Shown: in pieces, positions 43,771 to 53,633 of the stretch
Numbering within the stretch: the stretch's first letter is position 1
Layout of the letters: every line of letters begins with the position of its first letter
Assembly: GCF_022533585.1 (NCBI RefSeq)
Contig: NZ_CP092827.1
Location: forward strand, 1,528,001-1,592,000
Direction: 5' to 3'
Origin: Pseudomonas sp. LS.1a
Lineage (GTDB): Bacteria; Pseudomonadota; Gammaproteobacteria; Pseudomonadales; Pseudomonadaceae
DNA: 64,000 bases
Notes under the pieces: generated by a model
What the model was told of the DNA's origin: nothing
The model's input: the letters and a program-made list of their open reading frames with translations, nothing else
Database searches by the model: none
Position numbers and translations under genes: made by a program

Positions 43771-44531
43771 GCCTGGATTTCACCGTGGTGATCCCCGCCC
43801 GGCTGCGCTCCACGCGCCTGCCGGGCAAGCCATTGCTGCCGATCGCCGGCAAGCCGATGGTGCAGCATGTGTGGGAACAGGCGCGCAAGAGCGGTGCCAG
43901 CCGTGTGGTCATCGCCACCGACGATGCCAGCATCCTCGAAGCCTGCCAGGCCTTCGGCGCCGAAGTGCTGATGACCCGTGCCGACCATGAGTCCGGCACC
44001 GACCGTCTGGCCGAAGTGGCCGCACATCTGGGCCTGCCGGCCGATGCCATCGTGGTCAACGTGCAGGGCGACGAGCCGTTGATCCCGCCGGTGATCATCG
44101 ACCAGGTGGCGGCCAATCTGGCGGCCCACCCGGAAGCCGGCATCGCCACCCTGGCCGAACCGGTCCATGAGCCGGAAACCGTATTCAACCCCAACGCGGT
44201 CAAGGTAGTCAGCGACAAGAACGGCCTGGCCCTGACTTTCAGCCGCGCGCCGCTGCCCTGGGCCCGCGATGCGTTTGCCAAGGACCGCAACGCGCTGCCA
44301 GAAGGCGTGCCGTATCGTCGGCACATCGGCATGTACGCTTACCGCGTCGGCTTCCTGCAGGACTTCGTCAGCTGGGGCCCGTGCTGGCTCGAACAGACCG
44401 AAGCGCTGGAGCAGCTGCGTGCCCTGTGGCATGGCGTGCGCATCCACGTCGAAGACGCCATCGAGGCGCCTGCCGTGGGTGTGGATACCCCTGAAGACCT
44501 GGAGCGCGTGCGGCGCTTGCTGGAGGCCTGA
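43767..44531 (+). CDS. kdsB: CMP-KDO synthetase
   Basis: A 254-residue protein beginning [20 protein letters not shown], the nucleotide-binding signature, with [11 protein letters not shown] and [12 protein letters not shown] further on. It activates KDO with CTP for lipopolysaccharide synthesis in the cytosol. It overlaps its neighbours on both sides. Confidence 0.96.
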   Translation: MSLDFTVVIPARLRSTRLPGKPLLPIAGKPMVQHVWEQARKSGASRVVIATDDASILEACQAFGAEVLMTRADHESGTDRLAEVAAHLGLPADAIVVNVQGDEPLIPPVIIDQVAANLAAHPEAGIATLAEPVHEPETVFNPNAVKVVSDKNGLALTFSRAPLPWARDAFAKDRNALPEGVPYRRHIGMYAYRVGFLQDFVSWGPCWLEQTEALEQLRALWHGVRIHVEDAIEAPAVGVDTPEDLERVRRLLEA

Positions 44532-44995
44532 TGCGCGTCCTGTTCGTCTGCCTTGGCAACATCTGCCGTTCGCCCACCGCCGAAGGCGTGCTGCGCCATC
44601 AATTGCAGGCTGCCGGGCTTGCCGACCGGGTACATGTGGCCTCGGCCGGCACCGGCGACTGGCACGTTGGCAAGGCGCCTGACAGCCGCACCTGCAAGGC
44701 GGCGCTGGCGCGCGGGTACGACCTGTCGCAGCAGCGCGCCCAGCAGGTCAAGGCGGCGCATTTTGCCGAGTACGACCTGATTCTGGCCATGGACGAGAGC
44801 AACCTCGGCCACTTGCGTGCGATGCGCCCGCACACGGCAGTGGCGGAGCTCGACCTGTTCCTGCGCCGCTATGGCGCAGCGCTGGATGAAGTACCAGACC
44901 CGTACTACGGCGGGGCCGACGGCTTCGAGCAGGTGCTCGACCTGGTTGAAGCGGCGTGCCAGGCGCTGGTGCTGGAAATCAAGGGGCGGCTATGA
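44531..44995 (+). CDS. Low-molecular-weight protein-tyrosine phosphatase
   Basis: A 154-residue protein with the C-x5-R-S active site (Cys7-LGNIC-Arg13-Ser14) and the acid loop DEVPDPYYGG with the general-acid Asp. The target is unknown; in other bacteria such enzymes act on tyrosine kinases of capsule synthesis, but no such kinase is in this window. Start and stop overlap kdsB and murB. Confidence 0.93.
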   Translation: MRVLFVCLGNICRSPTAEGVLRHQLQAAGLADRVHVASAGTGDWHVGKAPDSRTCKAALARGYDLSQQRAQQVKAAHFAEYDLILAMDESNLGHLRAMRPHTAVAELDLFLRRYGAALDEVPDPYYGGADGFEQVLDLVEAACQALVLEIKGRL

Positions 44996-46011
44996 CAGTG
45001 CAGTGGCAGGAGCAGGTATCGCTCAAGCCGTACAACACCTTTGGCATCGATGTGAAGGCGCGCTATTTCAGCCCGGCACATGATGACCAGGAGGTGCGCC
45101 AGGCATTGAGCCAGGCGCAGCAACGCGGCTTGCCGGTGCTGGTGATTGGCGGCGGTAGCAATTTGCTGCTGACCGGTGATATCGACGCGTTGGTTCTGCA
45201 CATGGCCAGCCGTGGCCGGCGTGTGCTCAGCGACGATGGCGAACGTATCGTGGTCGAGGCCGAGGCTGGTGAGCCGTGGCACCCATTCGTGCAGTGGACT
45301 CTGGCGCAGGGATATTGCGGGCTGGAGAACCTCAGCCTGATCCCTGGCACCGTGGGCGCCGCGCCGATGCAGAACGTGGGCGCCTATGGGGTGGAAATCA
45401 AGGACGTGTTCGTCGGCCTGACCGCCCTGCACCGCGAGACCGGCGAGTTGCGTGACTTCGGCCTGGCGGAATGTGCCTTCGGGTATCGCGACAGCCTGTT
45501 CAAGCGCAACCCCGGGCGTTGGTTGATCCTGCGTGTGCGCTTTGCCTTGCATCGCACGTTGCAGGCCCGCCTGGACTACGGCCCGGTGCGCCAGCGCCTG
45601 GCAGAGCAAGGCGTGACCGAGCCGACCGCACAGGCGATCAGCGAGGCGATCTGCAGCATTCGCCGCGAGAAGCTGCCAGACCCGGCTGAGCTGGGTAATG
45701 CCGGGAGCTTCTTCAAGAACCCGGTGGTATCGGCTGAACAGGTCGAGCGTATTCGTGCGCAATACCCGGGGGTGGTGGCTTATCCCCAGGCCGATGGCCA
45801 GGTGAAGCTGGCGGCGGGCTGGTTGATCGAACAGGCTGGCTGGAAGGGCTATCGCGAGGGGGATGCCGGAGTGCATCGTTTGCAGTCGCTGGTGCTGGTC
45901 AACTATGGCCAGGCGAGCGGGGCGCAGATGCATGCGCTGGCACGGCGGATCCAGGCCGATATCCTCGAGCGGTTCGGGGTCGAGCTGGAGATGGAGCCTA
46001 ACCTCTACTGA
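44992..46011 (+). CDS. murB: UDP-N-acetylenolpyruvoylglucosamine reductase
   Basis: A 339-residue type I MurB with the FAD-binding VIGGGSNLLLTGD (about 55-67), GTVGAAPMQNVGAYG, and the catalytic Ser in GNAGSFFKNPVV (about 236-247). It reduces enolpyruvyl-UDP-GlcNAc to UDP-MurNAc with NADPH. The ATG at 44992 overlaps the phosphatase stop (ATGA). It is the last gene of the overlapping run from exbB. Confidence 0.96.
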   Translation: MTVQWQEQVSLKPYNTFGIDVKARYFSPAHDDQEVRQALSQAQQRGLPVLVIGGGSNLLLTGDIDALVLHMASRGRRVLSDDGERIVVEAEAGEPWHPFVQWTLAQGYCGLENLSLIPGTVGAAPMQNVGAYGVEIKDVFVGLTALHRETGELRDFGLAECAFGYRDSLFKRNPGRWLILRVRFALHRTLQARLDYGPVRQRLAEQGVTEPTAQAISEAICSIRREKLPDPAELGNAGSFFKNPVVSAEQVERIRAQYPGVVAYPQADGQVKLAAGWLIEQAGWKGYREGDAGVHRLQSLVLVNYGQASGAQMHALARRIQADILERFGVELEMEPNLY

Positions 46012-46024
46012 TTCATTGCCTGGG

Positions 46025-46131
46025 CTGGCCCTTTCGCGGCTAAAGCCGCTCCCACAGGGACCTCACAGGGCCTGAGGGTAGTGAGGTCCCTGTGGGAGCG
46101 GGTTTACCCGCGAAGAGGTCGGTACAGGCAA
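46025..46131. repeat. Inverted pair of REP units after murB
   Basis: Facing copies at about 46025-46061 and 46090-46131 with the CTCCCACAGG core. The space between them is itself palindromic (GGACCTCAC ... GTGAGGTCC), so the whole forms one long stem. Confidence 0.88.
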
Positions 46132-46145
46132 AACGCCTAGCCAAG

Positions 46146-46181
46146 AAAAAGCCCCGCCAGTTTGCACTGGCGGGGCTTTTT
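46146..46181. terminator. Bidirectional terminator between murB and rne
   Basis: A 15-bp stem AAAAAGCCCCGCCAG / CTGGCGGGGCTTTTT with a six-base loop. It has A and T runs on both sides, so it serves both converging genes. Confidence 0.93.
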
Positions 46182-46197
46182 CATTCAGCCTTGGCTA

Positions 46198-49100
46198 TCA
46201 ACCGTGATGAGGCTTGTGCTCATCGGCGGCTTCCAGGGCTGGCTCGGCGGCTGCAGCAGCTTCCTGCGCGGCTTTGGCGGCAGCCTCGGCCTCGCGCTTG
46301 CGGCGACGCACTTCACGCGGGTCGTTCGGCGCGCGGCCGTTGGCCAGCATGACAGTGGCAGGCTCCACCGCCGCAGGGGCTTCGACCGGTGCAGGCTCGA
46401 CGACCACTGGGGCAGGCTCGGCCACCACTTCTGGCTGGGCTTCGACAACCGGGGCAGGTTGCTCGGCAACCGGAGCAGCTTCGACCACGGCCGGGGCCTG
46501 TTCGATTTCACCGGCCTCGACGGCGGGTGCTTCTACCGGTGCTTCGGCAAGCACCGCCGGCTCGGCAACAGGTGCCGCCTCAACCACCGGCTGTGGAACG
46601 ACTTCGACCACCGGCTCGGCAGTTGCCTCGATCACGGCCACAGGCTCGCTGACCGGCTGCTCGACCACCGGGGCCACGGCCACTTCTTCAGCCTTGGCGG
46701 CAGCTTCGACCTGCTCGACCTTCTCAGCCTGCTCGACCGGCTGGGCGACTTCGGCGGTGGCAAGCTCGGCCTGCTGGTTGGCCTGGGCTTCGGCGTCGGC
46801 GCTGATGTTGCTGCTGGCGACAGCGGCTGTCACGGCCAGGCCTGCGGCCAGTTCTGCACCCAGCTCGGTGGCCTGGTGCGGTTGTGGCTGCTCTTCGCCG
46901 CCTTCTTCTTCGCTGCCGTCGATCAGTTCGCCATTGGCGTTGCGCTGACGCTCACGACGGTTGCTGCGACGACGCTGGCCACGGGAGCGGCGGCGCGGGC
47001 GCTCGCCATCGGTGCCTTCCTGTTCGTCCTGCAGCAGTTCTTCGTTCGGCAGTTGCTCTTCGGCCAGTTCGGCAGCCTGCTCGGCGGCTTCTTCGGCTAC
47101 GCGTGGCTGACGCTCCTCGCGTGGTGGGCGTGGGGCGCGTTCTTCGCGTGGAGCACGCTCTTCACGAGGTGCACGTTCCTCACGAGGTGCGCGCTCTTCA
47201 CGTGGGGCACGTTCTTCACGTGGAGCACGTTCTTCGCGAGGTGCGCGTTCTTCACGCGGTGCACGTTCTTCACGCGGTGCACGTTCTTCACGCGGTGCAC
47301 GTTCTTCACGTGGTGCGCGTTCTTCGCGTGGAGCACGTTCTTCACGGGCTACACGTTCCTCGCGCGGCTGACGTTCTTCACGTTCGGCAGGGGTGGCGTC
47401 CAGTGGCTCGCGCAGTTCGCGCACGCGCTCTTCGCCACGGTTGCCGCGGCGGTCTTCGCGTGGCTGGCGTGGTGCACGCTCTTCGCGTGGCGCACGCTCT
47501 TCGCGCGGGGCACGTTCCTCACGTGGCTGGCGCTCTTCGCGCGGCGTGCGCTCGGCACGTTCTTCACGTGGCTTGCGCTCTTCGTCGCGGCGGCCGTTGC
47601 GGTTGCGGGTCTGTTGGCGGCCGTTGCGGCGCTCTTCGTTGCGTGGGCTGCGCTCGGTGGCCGGTTTCTCGGCGGCGGTGACAACCGGCGCGGCAGCAGG
47701 CTCTTCCTTGGCGGCGAACAGGCTTACCAGCGACTTCACCAGGCCCTTGAACAGGCTTGGCTCCGGAGCGGCCGGGGCAGGTGCGACCGGGGCAGGCTGC
47801 GGCTCTTCAACAGCGGCTGGTACCGGCGCGTTGGCGCGGGCCGGGGCGGTCTTGACCGCAGCTTCCTGGCGTACCAGCGTGCGGGTGGCGGTCGGCTGCG
47901 GCGCTTCTTCGGTTTCGGCGGCGGCGATCTCGTAGCTGGACTGGTTGCTCAGCACTTCCGGGTTGTCGTCGCGCAGGCGCTGGACTTCGAAGTGCGGGGT
48001 TTCCAGGTGATCGTTCGGCAGGATGATGATGCGCGCACGGGTACGCAGTTCGATCTTGGTGATCGAGTTGCGCTTCTCGTTGAGCAGGAAGGCAGCCACC
48101 GGGATTGGCACCTGGGCGCGAACTTCGGCGGTGCGGTCCTTCAGGGCTTCTTCTTCGATCAGGCGCAGGATGGCCAGCGACAGCGATTCGACGTCACGGA
48201 TAATGCCGGTGCCGGAGCAGCGTGGGCAGACGATGCCGCTGCTTTCGCCCAGCGACGGGCGCAGGCGCTGGCGGGACATTTCCAGCAGGCCGAAGCGCGA
48301 GATGCGGCCGACCTGGACGCGGGCGCGGTCGGCTTCCAGGCACTCGCGAACACGTTCTTCAACGGCGCGCTGGTTTTTCGCCGGGGTCATGTCGATGAAG
48401 TCGATGACGATCAGGCCGCCGATGTCACGCAGGCGCAGCTGGCGGGCGATTTCCTCGGCCGCTTCCAGGTTGGTCTGCAGGGCGGTTTCTTCGATGTCGC
48501 TGCCTTTGGTGGCGCGCGCCGAGTTGATGTCGATGGACACCAGGGCTTCGGTCGGGTCGATCACGATCGAGCCACCGGACGGCAGGTCGACCACGCGCTG
48601 GAAGGCGGTTTCGATCTGGCTTTCGATCTGGAAGCGGTTGAACAGCGGCACGCTGTCTTCGTACAGCTTGACCTTGCTGGCGTACTGCGGCATCACCTGG
48701 CGGATGAAGGTCAGGGCTTCTTCCTGGGCATCGATGCTGTCGATCAGCACTTCACCGATGTCCTGGCGCAGGTAGTCGCGGATGGCGCGGATGATGACGT
48801 TGCTTTCCTGGTAGATCAGGAATGGCGCGGCGCGGTCCTGGGACGCTTCCTTGATGGCGGTCCACAGTTGCAGCAGGTAGTCGAGGTCCCACTGCATTTC
48901 TTCGCTGCTGCGGCCAAGGCCGGCAGTGCGCACGATCAGGCCCATGTCGCCCGGTACGGTCAGGCCGTTCAGGGCTTCACGCAGTTCGTTGCGCTCTTCG
49001 CCTTCGATGCGGCGGGAGATGCCACCGGCGCGCGGATTGTTCGGCATCAGCACCAGGTAGCGGCCGGCCAGGCTGATGAAGGTGGTGAGGGCGGCGCCTT

Positions 49101-49428
49101 TGTTGCCACGCTCTTCCTTCTCGACCTGGACGATGACTTCCTGGCCTTCGCTCAGTACTTCCTTGATGTTGACCCGCCCTTCGGGGGTTTTCTTGAAGTA
49201 TTCGCGGGAGATTTCTTTCAGCGGCAGGAAGCCGTGACGTTCGGAGCCGAAGTCGACGAAGGCGGCTTCGAGGCTGGGTTCGATGCGGGTGATCTTGCCT
49301 TTGTAGATGTTGGCCTTTTTCTGCTCGCGCGCGCCGGACTCGATGTCCAGGTCGTAGAGACGTTGGCCGTCCACCAGGGCTACACGCAACTCTTCGGGTT
49401 GAGTCGCGTTAATCAGCATTCTTTTCAT
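46198..49428 (-). CDS. rne: Ribonuclease E
   Basis: A 1076-residue protein counted from the ATG at 49428 ([20 protein letters not shown]), which is the conserved start; the 16 codons upstream in frame are leader. The N-terminal catalytic half carries the S1 domain, the 5'-sensor region, the DNase I-like domain with [20 protein letters not shown], and the zinc-link CPRCSGTG. The C-terminal half is the disordered scaffold for the degradosome. It contains Arg/Glu-rich blocks with about twelve copies of REERAP (encoded 47130-47350), then a long Ala/Glu/Val/Pro-rich region. It has a terminator at its 3' end and a long leader at its 5' end. Confidence 0.96.
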   Translation of the reverse strand: MKRMLINATQPEELRVALVDGQRLYDLDIESGAREQKKANIYKGKITRIEPSLEAAFVDFGSERHGFLPLKEISREYFKKTPEGRVNIKEVLSEGQEVIVQVEKEERGNKGAALTTFISLAGRYLVLMPNNPRAGGISRRIEGEERNELREALNGLTVPGDMGLIVRTAGLGRSSEEMQWDLDYLLQLWTAIKEASQDRAAPFLIYQESNVIIRAIRDYLRQDIGEVLIDSIDAQEEALTFIRQVMPQYASKVKLYEDSVPLFNRFQIESQIETAFQRVVDLPSGGSIVIDPTEALVSIDINSARATKGSDIEETALQTNLEAAEEIARQLRLRDIGGLIVIDFIDMTPAKNQRAVEERVRECLEADRARVQVGRISRFGLLEMSRQRLRPSLGESSGIVCPRCSGTGIIRDVESLSLAILRLIEEEALKDRTAEVRAQVPIPVAAFLLNEKRNSITKIELRTRARIIILPNDHLETPHFEVQRLRDDNPEVLSNQSSYEIAAAETEEAPQPTATRTLVRQEAAVKTAPARANAPVPAAVEEPQPAPVAPAPAAPEPSLFKGLVKSLVSLFAAKEEPAAAPVVTAAEKPATERSPRNEERRNGRQQTRNRNGRRDEERKPREERAERTPREERQPREERAPREERAPREERAPRQPREDRRGNRGEERVRELREPLDATPAEREERQPREERVAREERAPREERAPREERAPREERAPREERAPREERAPREERAPREERAPREERAPREERAPREERAPREERAPRPPREERQPRVAEEAAEQAAELAEEQLPNEELLQDEQEGTDGERPRRRSRGQRRRSNRRERQRNANGELIDGSEEEGGEEQPQPHQATELGAELAAGLAVTAAVASSNISADAEAQANQQAELATAEVAQPVEQAEKVEQVEAAAKAEEVAVAPVVEQPVSEPVAVIEATAEPVVEVVPQPVVEAAPVAEPAVLAEAPVEAPAVEAGEIEQAPAVVEAAPVAEQPAPVVEAQPEVVAEPAPVVVEPAPVEAPAAVEPATVMLANGRAPNDPREVRRRKREAEAAAKAAQEAAAAAEPALEAADEHKPHHG
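47130..47350 (-). repeat. About twelve 18-base repeats inside rne
   Basis: On the minus strand a unit of the type CGTGAAGAACGTGCACCG recurs without interruption about twelve times and encodes REERAP. Third-base differences between copies show that it is under coding constraint and not of very recent origin. Copy number is likely to vary between strains. Confidence 0.85.
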
Positions 49429-49880
49429 GTTGTACCGTCGGTTTCCGGGCTGCCGGAAACGGCGTTCGGCACACACGACGTCTCATGGTCGGTGCCAAGG
49501 TGCGCAAAGGGTGGCCGGGCCACCCCCGTGTCGAGCAACGTTCGGCACCAGCCGGTTGCCCAGCCTGCCGTTGTCGCGACGACGCGTCCTGTTTGCTGCG
49601 GTGCCAACAAGGCCCCGGTGGCTTCGAATTGGAATCCGAATCAACCAAGCGGGCCTTGTGCACTCAGTCAGGAGGAGGAATCAACCGTCAGCCGTGGACG
49701 CCCGGGGGCATCTGTTCAGGACCTTATCCGCTCGCCAGCCGTTCAGTGGGCTGGTGGGCCGGACGCGGTGCTACACGGTCCGAGGGCTGTGCATCTCCAC
49801 CCTGCACGTATCCCTGATAATTCGGGTGCTGCCGCGCGCTGAATCCGCAACGGGTTGCATTTTTCGCCAGCGCAGGTTCT
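49429..49880 (-). ncRNA. Probable structured 5' leader of rne (candidate rne-II element)
   Basis: The gap between rne and rluC is 798 bases with no convincing gene. Immediately upstream of rne the transcript side contains several hairpins: a CCGGAAACC/GGTTTCCGG-like stem at about 49437-49460 (GGTTTCCGGGCTGCCGGAAAC on plus), a GGGTGGCCGGGCCACCCC palindrome at 49511-49528, and a strong GGCGCCAGCGCAGAACCTGCGCTGGCG stem near 49866-49892. Pseudomonads have a described rne-II leader motif presumed to mediate autoregulation of RNase E. That this leader is that motif is inferred from position and structure. The exact ends are uncertain. Confidence 0.5.
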
Positions 49881-49892
49881 GCGCTGGCGCCA

Positions 49893-50226
49893 TTCATGTC
49901 CAAGGCAGGTATTTCCGAAGCATTCGCCGGGCGTTGCGTGGAAGCGACGGGGCGGGCAGAGGTGCAGCGAAAAGAATCGGGTAAGCAGGTGAAACACCGC
50001 ACTTGTCGTTTTTTTCGGTCTTCTCTACACAGCGCTGGTGGCGATTCCAGGCAATTCGGTAAACTGGCGAAAACCCCGTAGGACGGCCTCGCGTCCTGGA
50101 GAATTGCGTTGGTCAGGGGCCGGCTGGAAGCCTGGTGCCGCTGGCCTGCCGCTTTTGGCGGCGTTCGCGACTATAGCAGCAATGATTAAGTGCTTCAATT
50201 CCATAAAAAATTGTTATGATCCCGCC
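49893..50226. other. Rest of the rne-rluC gap, with a candidate rluC promoter
   Basis: No gene is seen. At its right end TATGAT (50215-50220) makes a good -10 box with CTTCAA (50193-50198) 16 bases before it as a weak -35. The rluC ATG follows six bases after the -10, with no ribosome-binding site between, which would make the message leaderless. A promoter for rne must lie on the other strand somewhere left of here; I could not pick it. Confidence 0.5.
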
Positions 50227-51183
50227 ATGACGACCAATACCCCTCCGACTTCCGGCGTTCAGCTGATCGAAGTCGCGCCGGAACTTGCCGGCCAACGCAT
50301 CGACAATTTCCTCATCACGGCCCTCAAGGGCGTGCCCAAGACCTTGGTCTACCGCATCCTGCGCAAGGGTGAAGTACGGGTCAACAAGGGGCGCGTCAAG
50401 CCAGAGTACAAGATCCAGGCCGGCGATATCGTGCGGGTACCGCCCGTCCGCCTGCCGGAACGTGACGAACCGGCGCCGGTGGCCCAGGGCCTGCTGCAGC
50501 GCCTGGAGGCGGCCATCGTCTACGAAGACAAGGCGCTGATCGTGATGAACAAGCCGGCCGGCATCGCCGTGCATGGCGGCAGCGGCCTGAGTTTCGGCGT
50601 GATCGAGGCGCTGCGCCAGTTGCGCCCGGACGCCAAGGAGCTGGAGCTGGTGCATCGCCTGGACCGCGATACCTCCGGCCTGCTGATGATCGCCAAGAAG
50701 CGCAGCATGCTGCGCCACTTGCACGCCGCGCTGCGCGGTGATGGTGTCGACAAGCGCTACATGGCGCTGGTGCGCGGCCATTGGCCGACCTCGAAGAAGC
50801 AGGTCAGTGCGCCGTTGCTCAAGAGCAACCTGCGTTCCGGCGAGCGCATGGTCGAGGTGAACGACGAGGGCAAAGAGGCGCTGACCCTGTTCCGCGTGCT
50901 GCGCCGCTTCGGCGAGTTCGCCACCATTGTCGAGGCGCGCCCGATCACCGGTCGTACTCACCAGATCCGCGTGCACACCCTGCATGCCGGGCATATGATC
51001 GCTGGCGACAGCAAGTATGGCGACGAAGACTTCAGCCGCGAGATTCGCGACCTGGGCGGCAAGCGCCTGTTCCTGCATGCCTACGCGCTGACCGTGCCGC
51101 TGCCGGACGGTGGTGAGCTGAAGCTCGAAGCGCCGGTGGATGAAGTCTGGGCGAAAACCGTTGAGCGTCTGAGTGCGTCCTGA
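50227..51183 (+). CDS. rluC: 23S rRNA pseudouridine synthase C
   Basis: A 318-residue protein. An S4 RNA-binding domain ([23 protein letters not shown], residues 20-80) is followed by the RluA-family catalytic domain with [19 protein letters not shown] (catalytic Asp about residue 145) and [13 protein letters not shown]. RluC modifies three positions of 23S rRNA in E. coli. I took ATG 50227, which starts the family-like sequence; earlier in-frame codons are unlike it. The gene is followed at three bases by the HAD gene. Confidence 0.94.
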   Translation: MTTNTPPTSGVQLIEVAPELAGQRIDNFLITALKGVPKTLVYRILRKGEVRVNKGRVKPEYKIQAGDIVRVPPVRLPERDEPAPVAQGLLQRLEAAIVYEDKALIVMNKPAGIAVHGGSGLSFGVIEALRQLRPDAKELELVHRLDRDTSGLLMIAKKRSMLRHLHAALRGDGVDKRYMALVRGHWPTSKKQVSAPLLKSNLRSGERMVEVNDEGKEALTLFRVLRRFGEFATIVEARPITGRTHQIRVHTLHAGHMIAGDSKYGDEDFSREIRDLGGKRLFLHAYALTVPLPDGGELKLEAPVDEVWAKTVERLSAS

Positions 51184-51186
51184 CCT

Positions 51187-51861
51187 ATGAAAAAAGGCTA
51201 TGAGCTACTGATCTTCGACTGGGACGGCACCTTGGCCGACTCTATCGGGCGTATCGTCGAGGCCATGAACGCCGCCGCCGAGCGTGCCGGTGAGGCGCAA
51301 AGCAGCGAGGCTGCGGTCAAGGGCATCATCGGCCTGGCCCTGGGCGAGGCGATCCACACCCTGTACCCGCACCTGGCGCCGGCGCAGGTCGAAAGCTTCC
51401 GTCAGCACTATGCCGATATCTACATGGCTCTGGACCAGCAGCCGTCGCCGCTGTTCGAGGGTGTGGTCGAGTCGCTGGATGCCTTCCGTGCCGAGGGTTA
51501 CCGCCTGGCGGTGGCCACCGGCAAGGCGCGTCGTGGGCTGGATCGGGTGCTCAAGGCCAATGGCTGGGAGCAGTTCTTCGACATCACCCGCGCTGCCGAC
51601 GAGACCCGCGGCAAGCCGCATCCGCGGATGCTCGAGGAAATCCTCGGCCATTGCGCTGTCGAACCGGGGCGCGCGCTGATGGTTGGCGATTCGGCATTCG
51701 ACCTGCAGATGGCCAGCAATGCCGGCATGCATTCGGTGGCCGTGGGCTATGGTGCCATGTCGTTGCAGGCGCTGGCCGAGTTTGGTCCGCAGGTGTGCAT
51801 TGATCATTTCTCCCAGTTGCGTGAGTGGCTGGGTGGTTCCGCAATTCCATTTCCAAGGTAG
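51187..51861 (+). CDS. HAD-superfamily phosphatase (phosphoglycolate-phosphatase-like)
   Basis: A 224-residue protein with the nucleophile motif FDWDGTLADS (Asp11, Asp13), motif II VATGKARRG, the conserved Lys in GKPHPRML, and the acid motif MVGDSAFDLQMA. A helical cap lies between motifs I and II. It resembles Gph and PpaX, but the substrate is not fixed by sequence. In pseudomonads it always follows rluC. Confidence 0.9.
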   Translation: MKKGYELLIFDWDGTLADSIGRIVEAMNAAAERAGEAQSSEAAVKGIIGLALGEAIHTLYPHLAPAQVESFRQHYADIYMALDQQPSPLFEGVVESLDAFRAEGYRLAVATGKARRGLDRVLKANGWEQFFDITRAADETRGKPHPRMLEEILGHCAVEPGRALMVGDSAFDLQMASNAGMHSVAVGYGAMSLQALAEFGPQVCIDHFSQLREWLGGSAIPFPR

Positions 51862-51867
51862 GTAAGC

Positions 51868-52857
51868 ATGGCAGACGAATGGAAAGCCCCCGAGGCCGAA
51901 CCCGAGGAGCGCGAAGAGCGCAAGAGCTGGAAGCTGCTGGAAAAGACCCTGCTGGCAGGTGTTCAGGAGCAGCGACGGGCGCGACGCTGGGGGATCTTCT
52001 TCAAGTTGCTGACCTTCGTCTACCTGTTCGGCATCCTGGCCTTGTTCACACCGTTGATGGACATGGACAAGGCGGCGTCGCGCAGTGCCAGCCATACCGC
52101 GCTGGTCGAGGTGCGCGGGGTGATTGCCGACCAGGAGCCTGCCAGTGCCGACAATATCGTCAAGAGCCTGCGCGAGGCCTTCAAGGACAGCAAGACCAAG
52201 GCTGTGGTGATGCGTATCAACAGCCCGGGCGGCAGCCCGGTGCAGTCGGGTTACGTGTATGACGAAATCCGCCGCCTGCGTGCCGAATACCCGGCTATCA
52301 AGCTGTATGCGGTCATCACCGACCTTGGCGCTTCCGGTGCCTACTACATCGCCAGCGCGGCGGACGAGATCTATGCCGACAAGGCCAGTCTGGTGGGCTC
52401 GATTGGTGTGACAGCGGCTGGTTATGGCTTTGTCGGCACCATGGAGAAGCTAGGTGTGGAGCGGCGTACCTACACTGCGGGCGAGCACAAGGCCTTCCTC
52501 GATCCGTTCTCGCCGCAGAAGCCGGAAGAGACCGAGTTCTGGCAGGGCGTGCTGAACACCACGCACCAGCAGTTCATTGCCATGGTCAAGCAGGGGAGGG
52601 GTGATCGGCTCAAGGACAAGGAGCACCCGGAGCTGTTCAGTGGTCTGGTCTGGTCGGGTGAGCAGGCCAAGGAGCTGGGACTGGTGGATGGGCTGGGCAG
52701 TGCCAGCTATGTGGCGCGTGAGATCGTGGGTGAGAAGGAGCTGGTGGACTTCACTGTGCAGGAATCGGCGCTCGATCGCTTCTCCAAGCGCGTGGGGGCC
52801 AGCGTGGCTGAGCGCCTGGCGATGTGGATGGGGTTCCAGGGGCCGCAGTTGCGCTGA
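51868..52857 (+). CDS. sppA: Signal peptide peptidase SppA, short form (S49)
   Basis: A 329-residue protein with a charged cytoplasmic N-terminus, a membrane segment at 44-62 and the S49 peptidase domain. Ser156 (DLGASGAYY) and Lys208 (GEHKAF) are 52 residues apart, the same spacing as the Ser147-Lys199 dyad of B. subtilis SppA. It would degrade cleaved signal peptides on the periplasmic face. AAGGTAGGT stands upstream, seven bases after the preceding stop. Confidence 0.92.
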   Translation: MADEWKAPEAEPEEREERKSWKLLEKTLLAGVQEQRRARRWGIFFKLLTFVYLFGILALFTPLMDMDKAASRSASHTALVEVRGVIADQEPASADNIVKSLREAFKDSKTKAVVMRINSPGGSPVQSGYVYDEIRRLRAEYPAIKLYAVITDLGASGAYYIASAADEIYADKASLVGSIGVTAAGYGFVGTMEKLGVERRTYTAGEHKAFLDPFSPQKPEETEFWQGVLNTTHQQFIAMVKQGRGDRLKDKEHPELFSGLVWSGEQAKELGLVDGLGSASYVAREIVGEKELVDFTVQESALDRFSKRVGASVAERLAMWMGFQGPQLR

Positions 52858-52893
52858 TTTTGTGCAGGGTGGCGGTCTTGGGTTTTGCGTCGT

Positions 52894-52939
52894 CTGTGAG
52901 ATCGAGCGCCGCGCGGGCGGCGCTCGATCTGTCAGGCGC
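52894..52939. repeat. Single palindrome of the second repeat class, between sppA and maf
   Basis: TGTGAGATCGAGCGCCGCGC and its continuation form a palindrome (ATCGAGCGCCGC / GCGGCGCTCGAT) in the gap of two convergent genes. The same motif ends both arms of the large inverted pair at 63699-63940. An A-run follows on the plus strand, so it can also act as the sppA terminator. Confidence 0.75.
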
Positions 52940-52958
52940 AAAAAAATCTTGAGGCGAA

Positions 52959-53537
52959 CTACGGGATAATCACTCCTTCCTTGGTCAACATATCCACTAG
53001 CCGAATCAACGGCAGCCCAATCAGGCTGGTCGCATCGCACCCGTGTGTGCTCTGGAACAAACTCACCCCCAGCCCCTCCGCCTTGAAACTCCCGGCGCAG
53101 TCCAGCGGCTGTTCTGCCGCCACGTAGCGCTCCACCCGCTCCCGGTCCAGTTCGCGCAGGGTCACGGTAAACGGCACGCAGTCCACCTGGCAGTGCCCGG
53201 TGGCGCTGTTCAGCAATGCCAACCCGGTCAGGAAGCTCACCTGCTGCCCGCTGCACTCCAGCAGCTGCTCGCAGGCCCGCTCGAACGTATGTGGTTTGCC
53301 CAGTACCTGTTCGCCCAGTACCGCAACCTGGTCCGAGCCGATGATCAGGTGCTCGGGGTGGCTGCCCGCCAGGGCTTCGGCTTTTTGCCTGGCCAGCCGG
53401 CGCACCAGCTCCACCGCGGGTTCGTCATCCAGGCGCCGCTCGTCTATGTCGGGGCTTGCCCAGGTGAAGGGCAGGCGCAGGCGCGCGAGCAGTTCGCGGC
53501 GATAGGCAGAGCTGGAAGCCAGTAACAGAGGAAGCAT
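52959..53537 (-). CDS. maf: Maf-family nucleotide pyrophosphatase (YceF type)
   Basis: A 192-residue protein starting LPLLLASSSAYRRELL, with SPDIDERRL, the catalytic-Asp strand LIIGSDQVAVL, KPHTFERA and ESTHGCDATSLIGLPL-like end (FQSTHGCDATSLIGLPLIRL). It would hydrolyse modified nucleoside triphosphates. The ATG at 53537 follows a CAGGAG site and gives the standard family start; the upstream 41 codons cross the divergent promoter and are rejected. Confidence 0.93.
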   Translation of the reverse strand: MLPLLLASSSAYRRELLARLRLPFTWASPDIDERRLDDEPAVELVRRLARQKAEALAGSHPEHLIIGSDQVAVLGEQVLGKPHTFERACEQLLECSGQQVSFLTGLALLNSATGHCQVDCVPFTVTLRELDRERVERYVAAEQPLDCAGSFKAEGLGVSLFQSTHGCDATSLIGLPLIRLVDMLTKEGVIIP

Positions 53538-53595
53538 GGTAGACTCCTGAATCAGTTGAACAAATTCTATCACGCACGATGCCGCCGAATTTCCT

Positions 53596-53624
53596 TTGAC
53601 AGGGGCGGGGGGCATCCCTAGAAT
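53596..53624 (+). promoter_or_regulatory. Sigma-70 promoter of the yceD-rpmF-plsX operon
   Basis: TTGACA (53596-53601), a 17-base spacer and TAGAAT (53619-53624). It is the best promoter in the window. The yceD ATG is nine bases past the -10 box, so transcription should start within a few bases of the start codon. Confidence 0.85.
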
Positions 53625-53633
53625 GCTGCGCCT

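Noticed and set aside
47130..47350. Regularly spaced repeats resembling a CRISPR array
   Set aside because: The units are contiguous without spacers, 18 bases long, and encode REERAP in frame within RNase E.
46162..49842. A 1226-codon open frame on the plus strand opposite rne
   Set aside because: It is the antisense shadow of the Arg/Glu- and Ala/Pro-rich rne gene. Its product is a low-complexity string without any domain.
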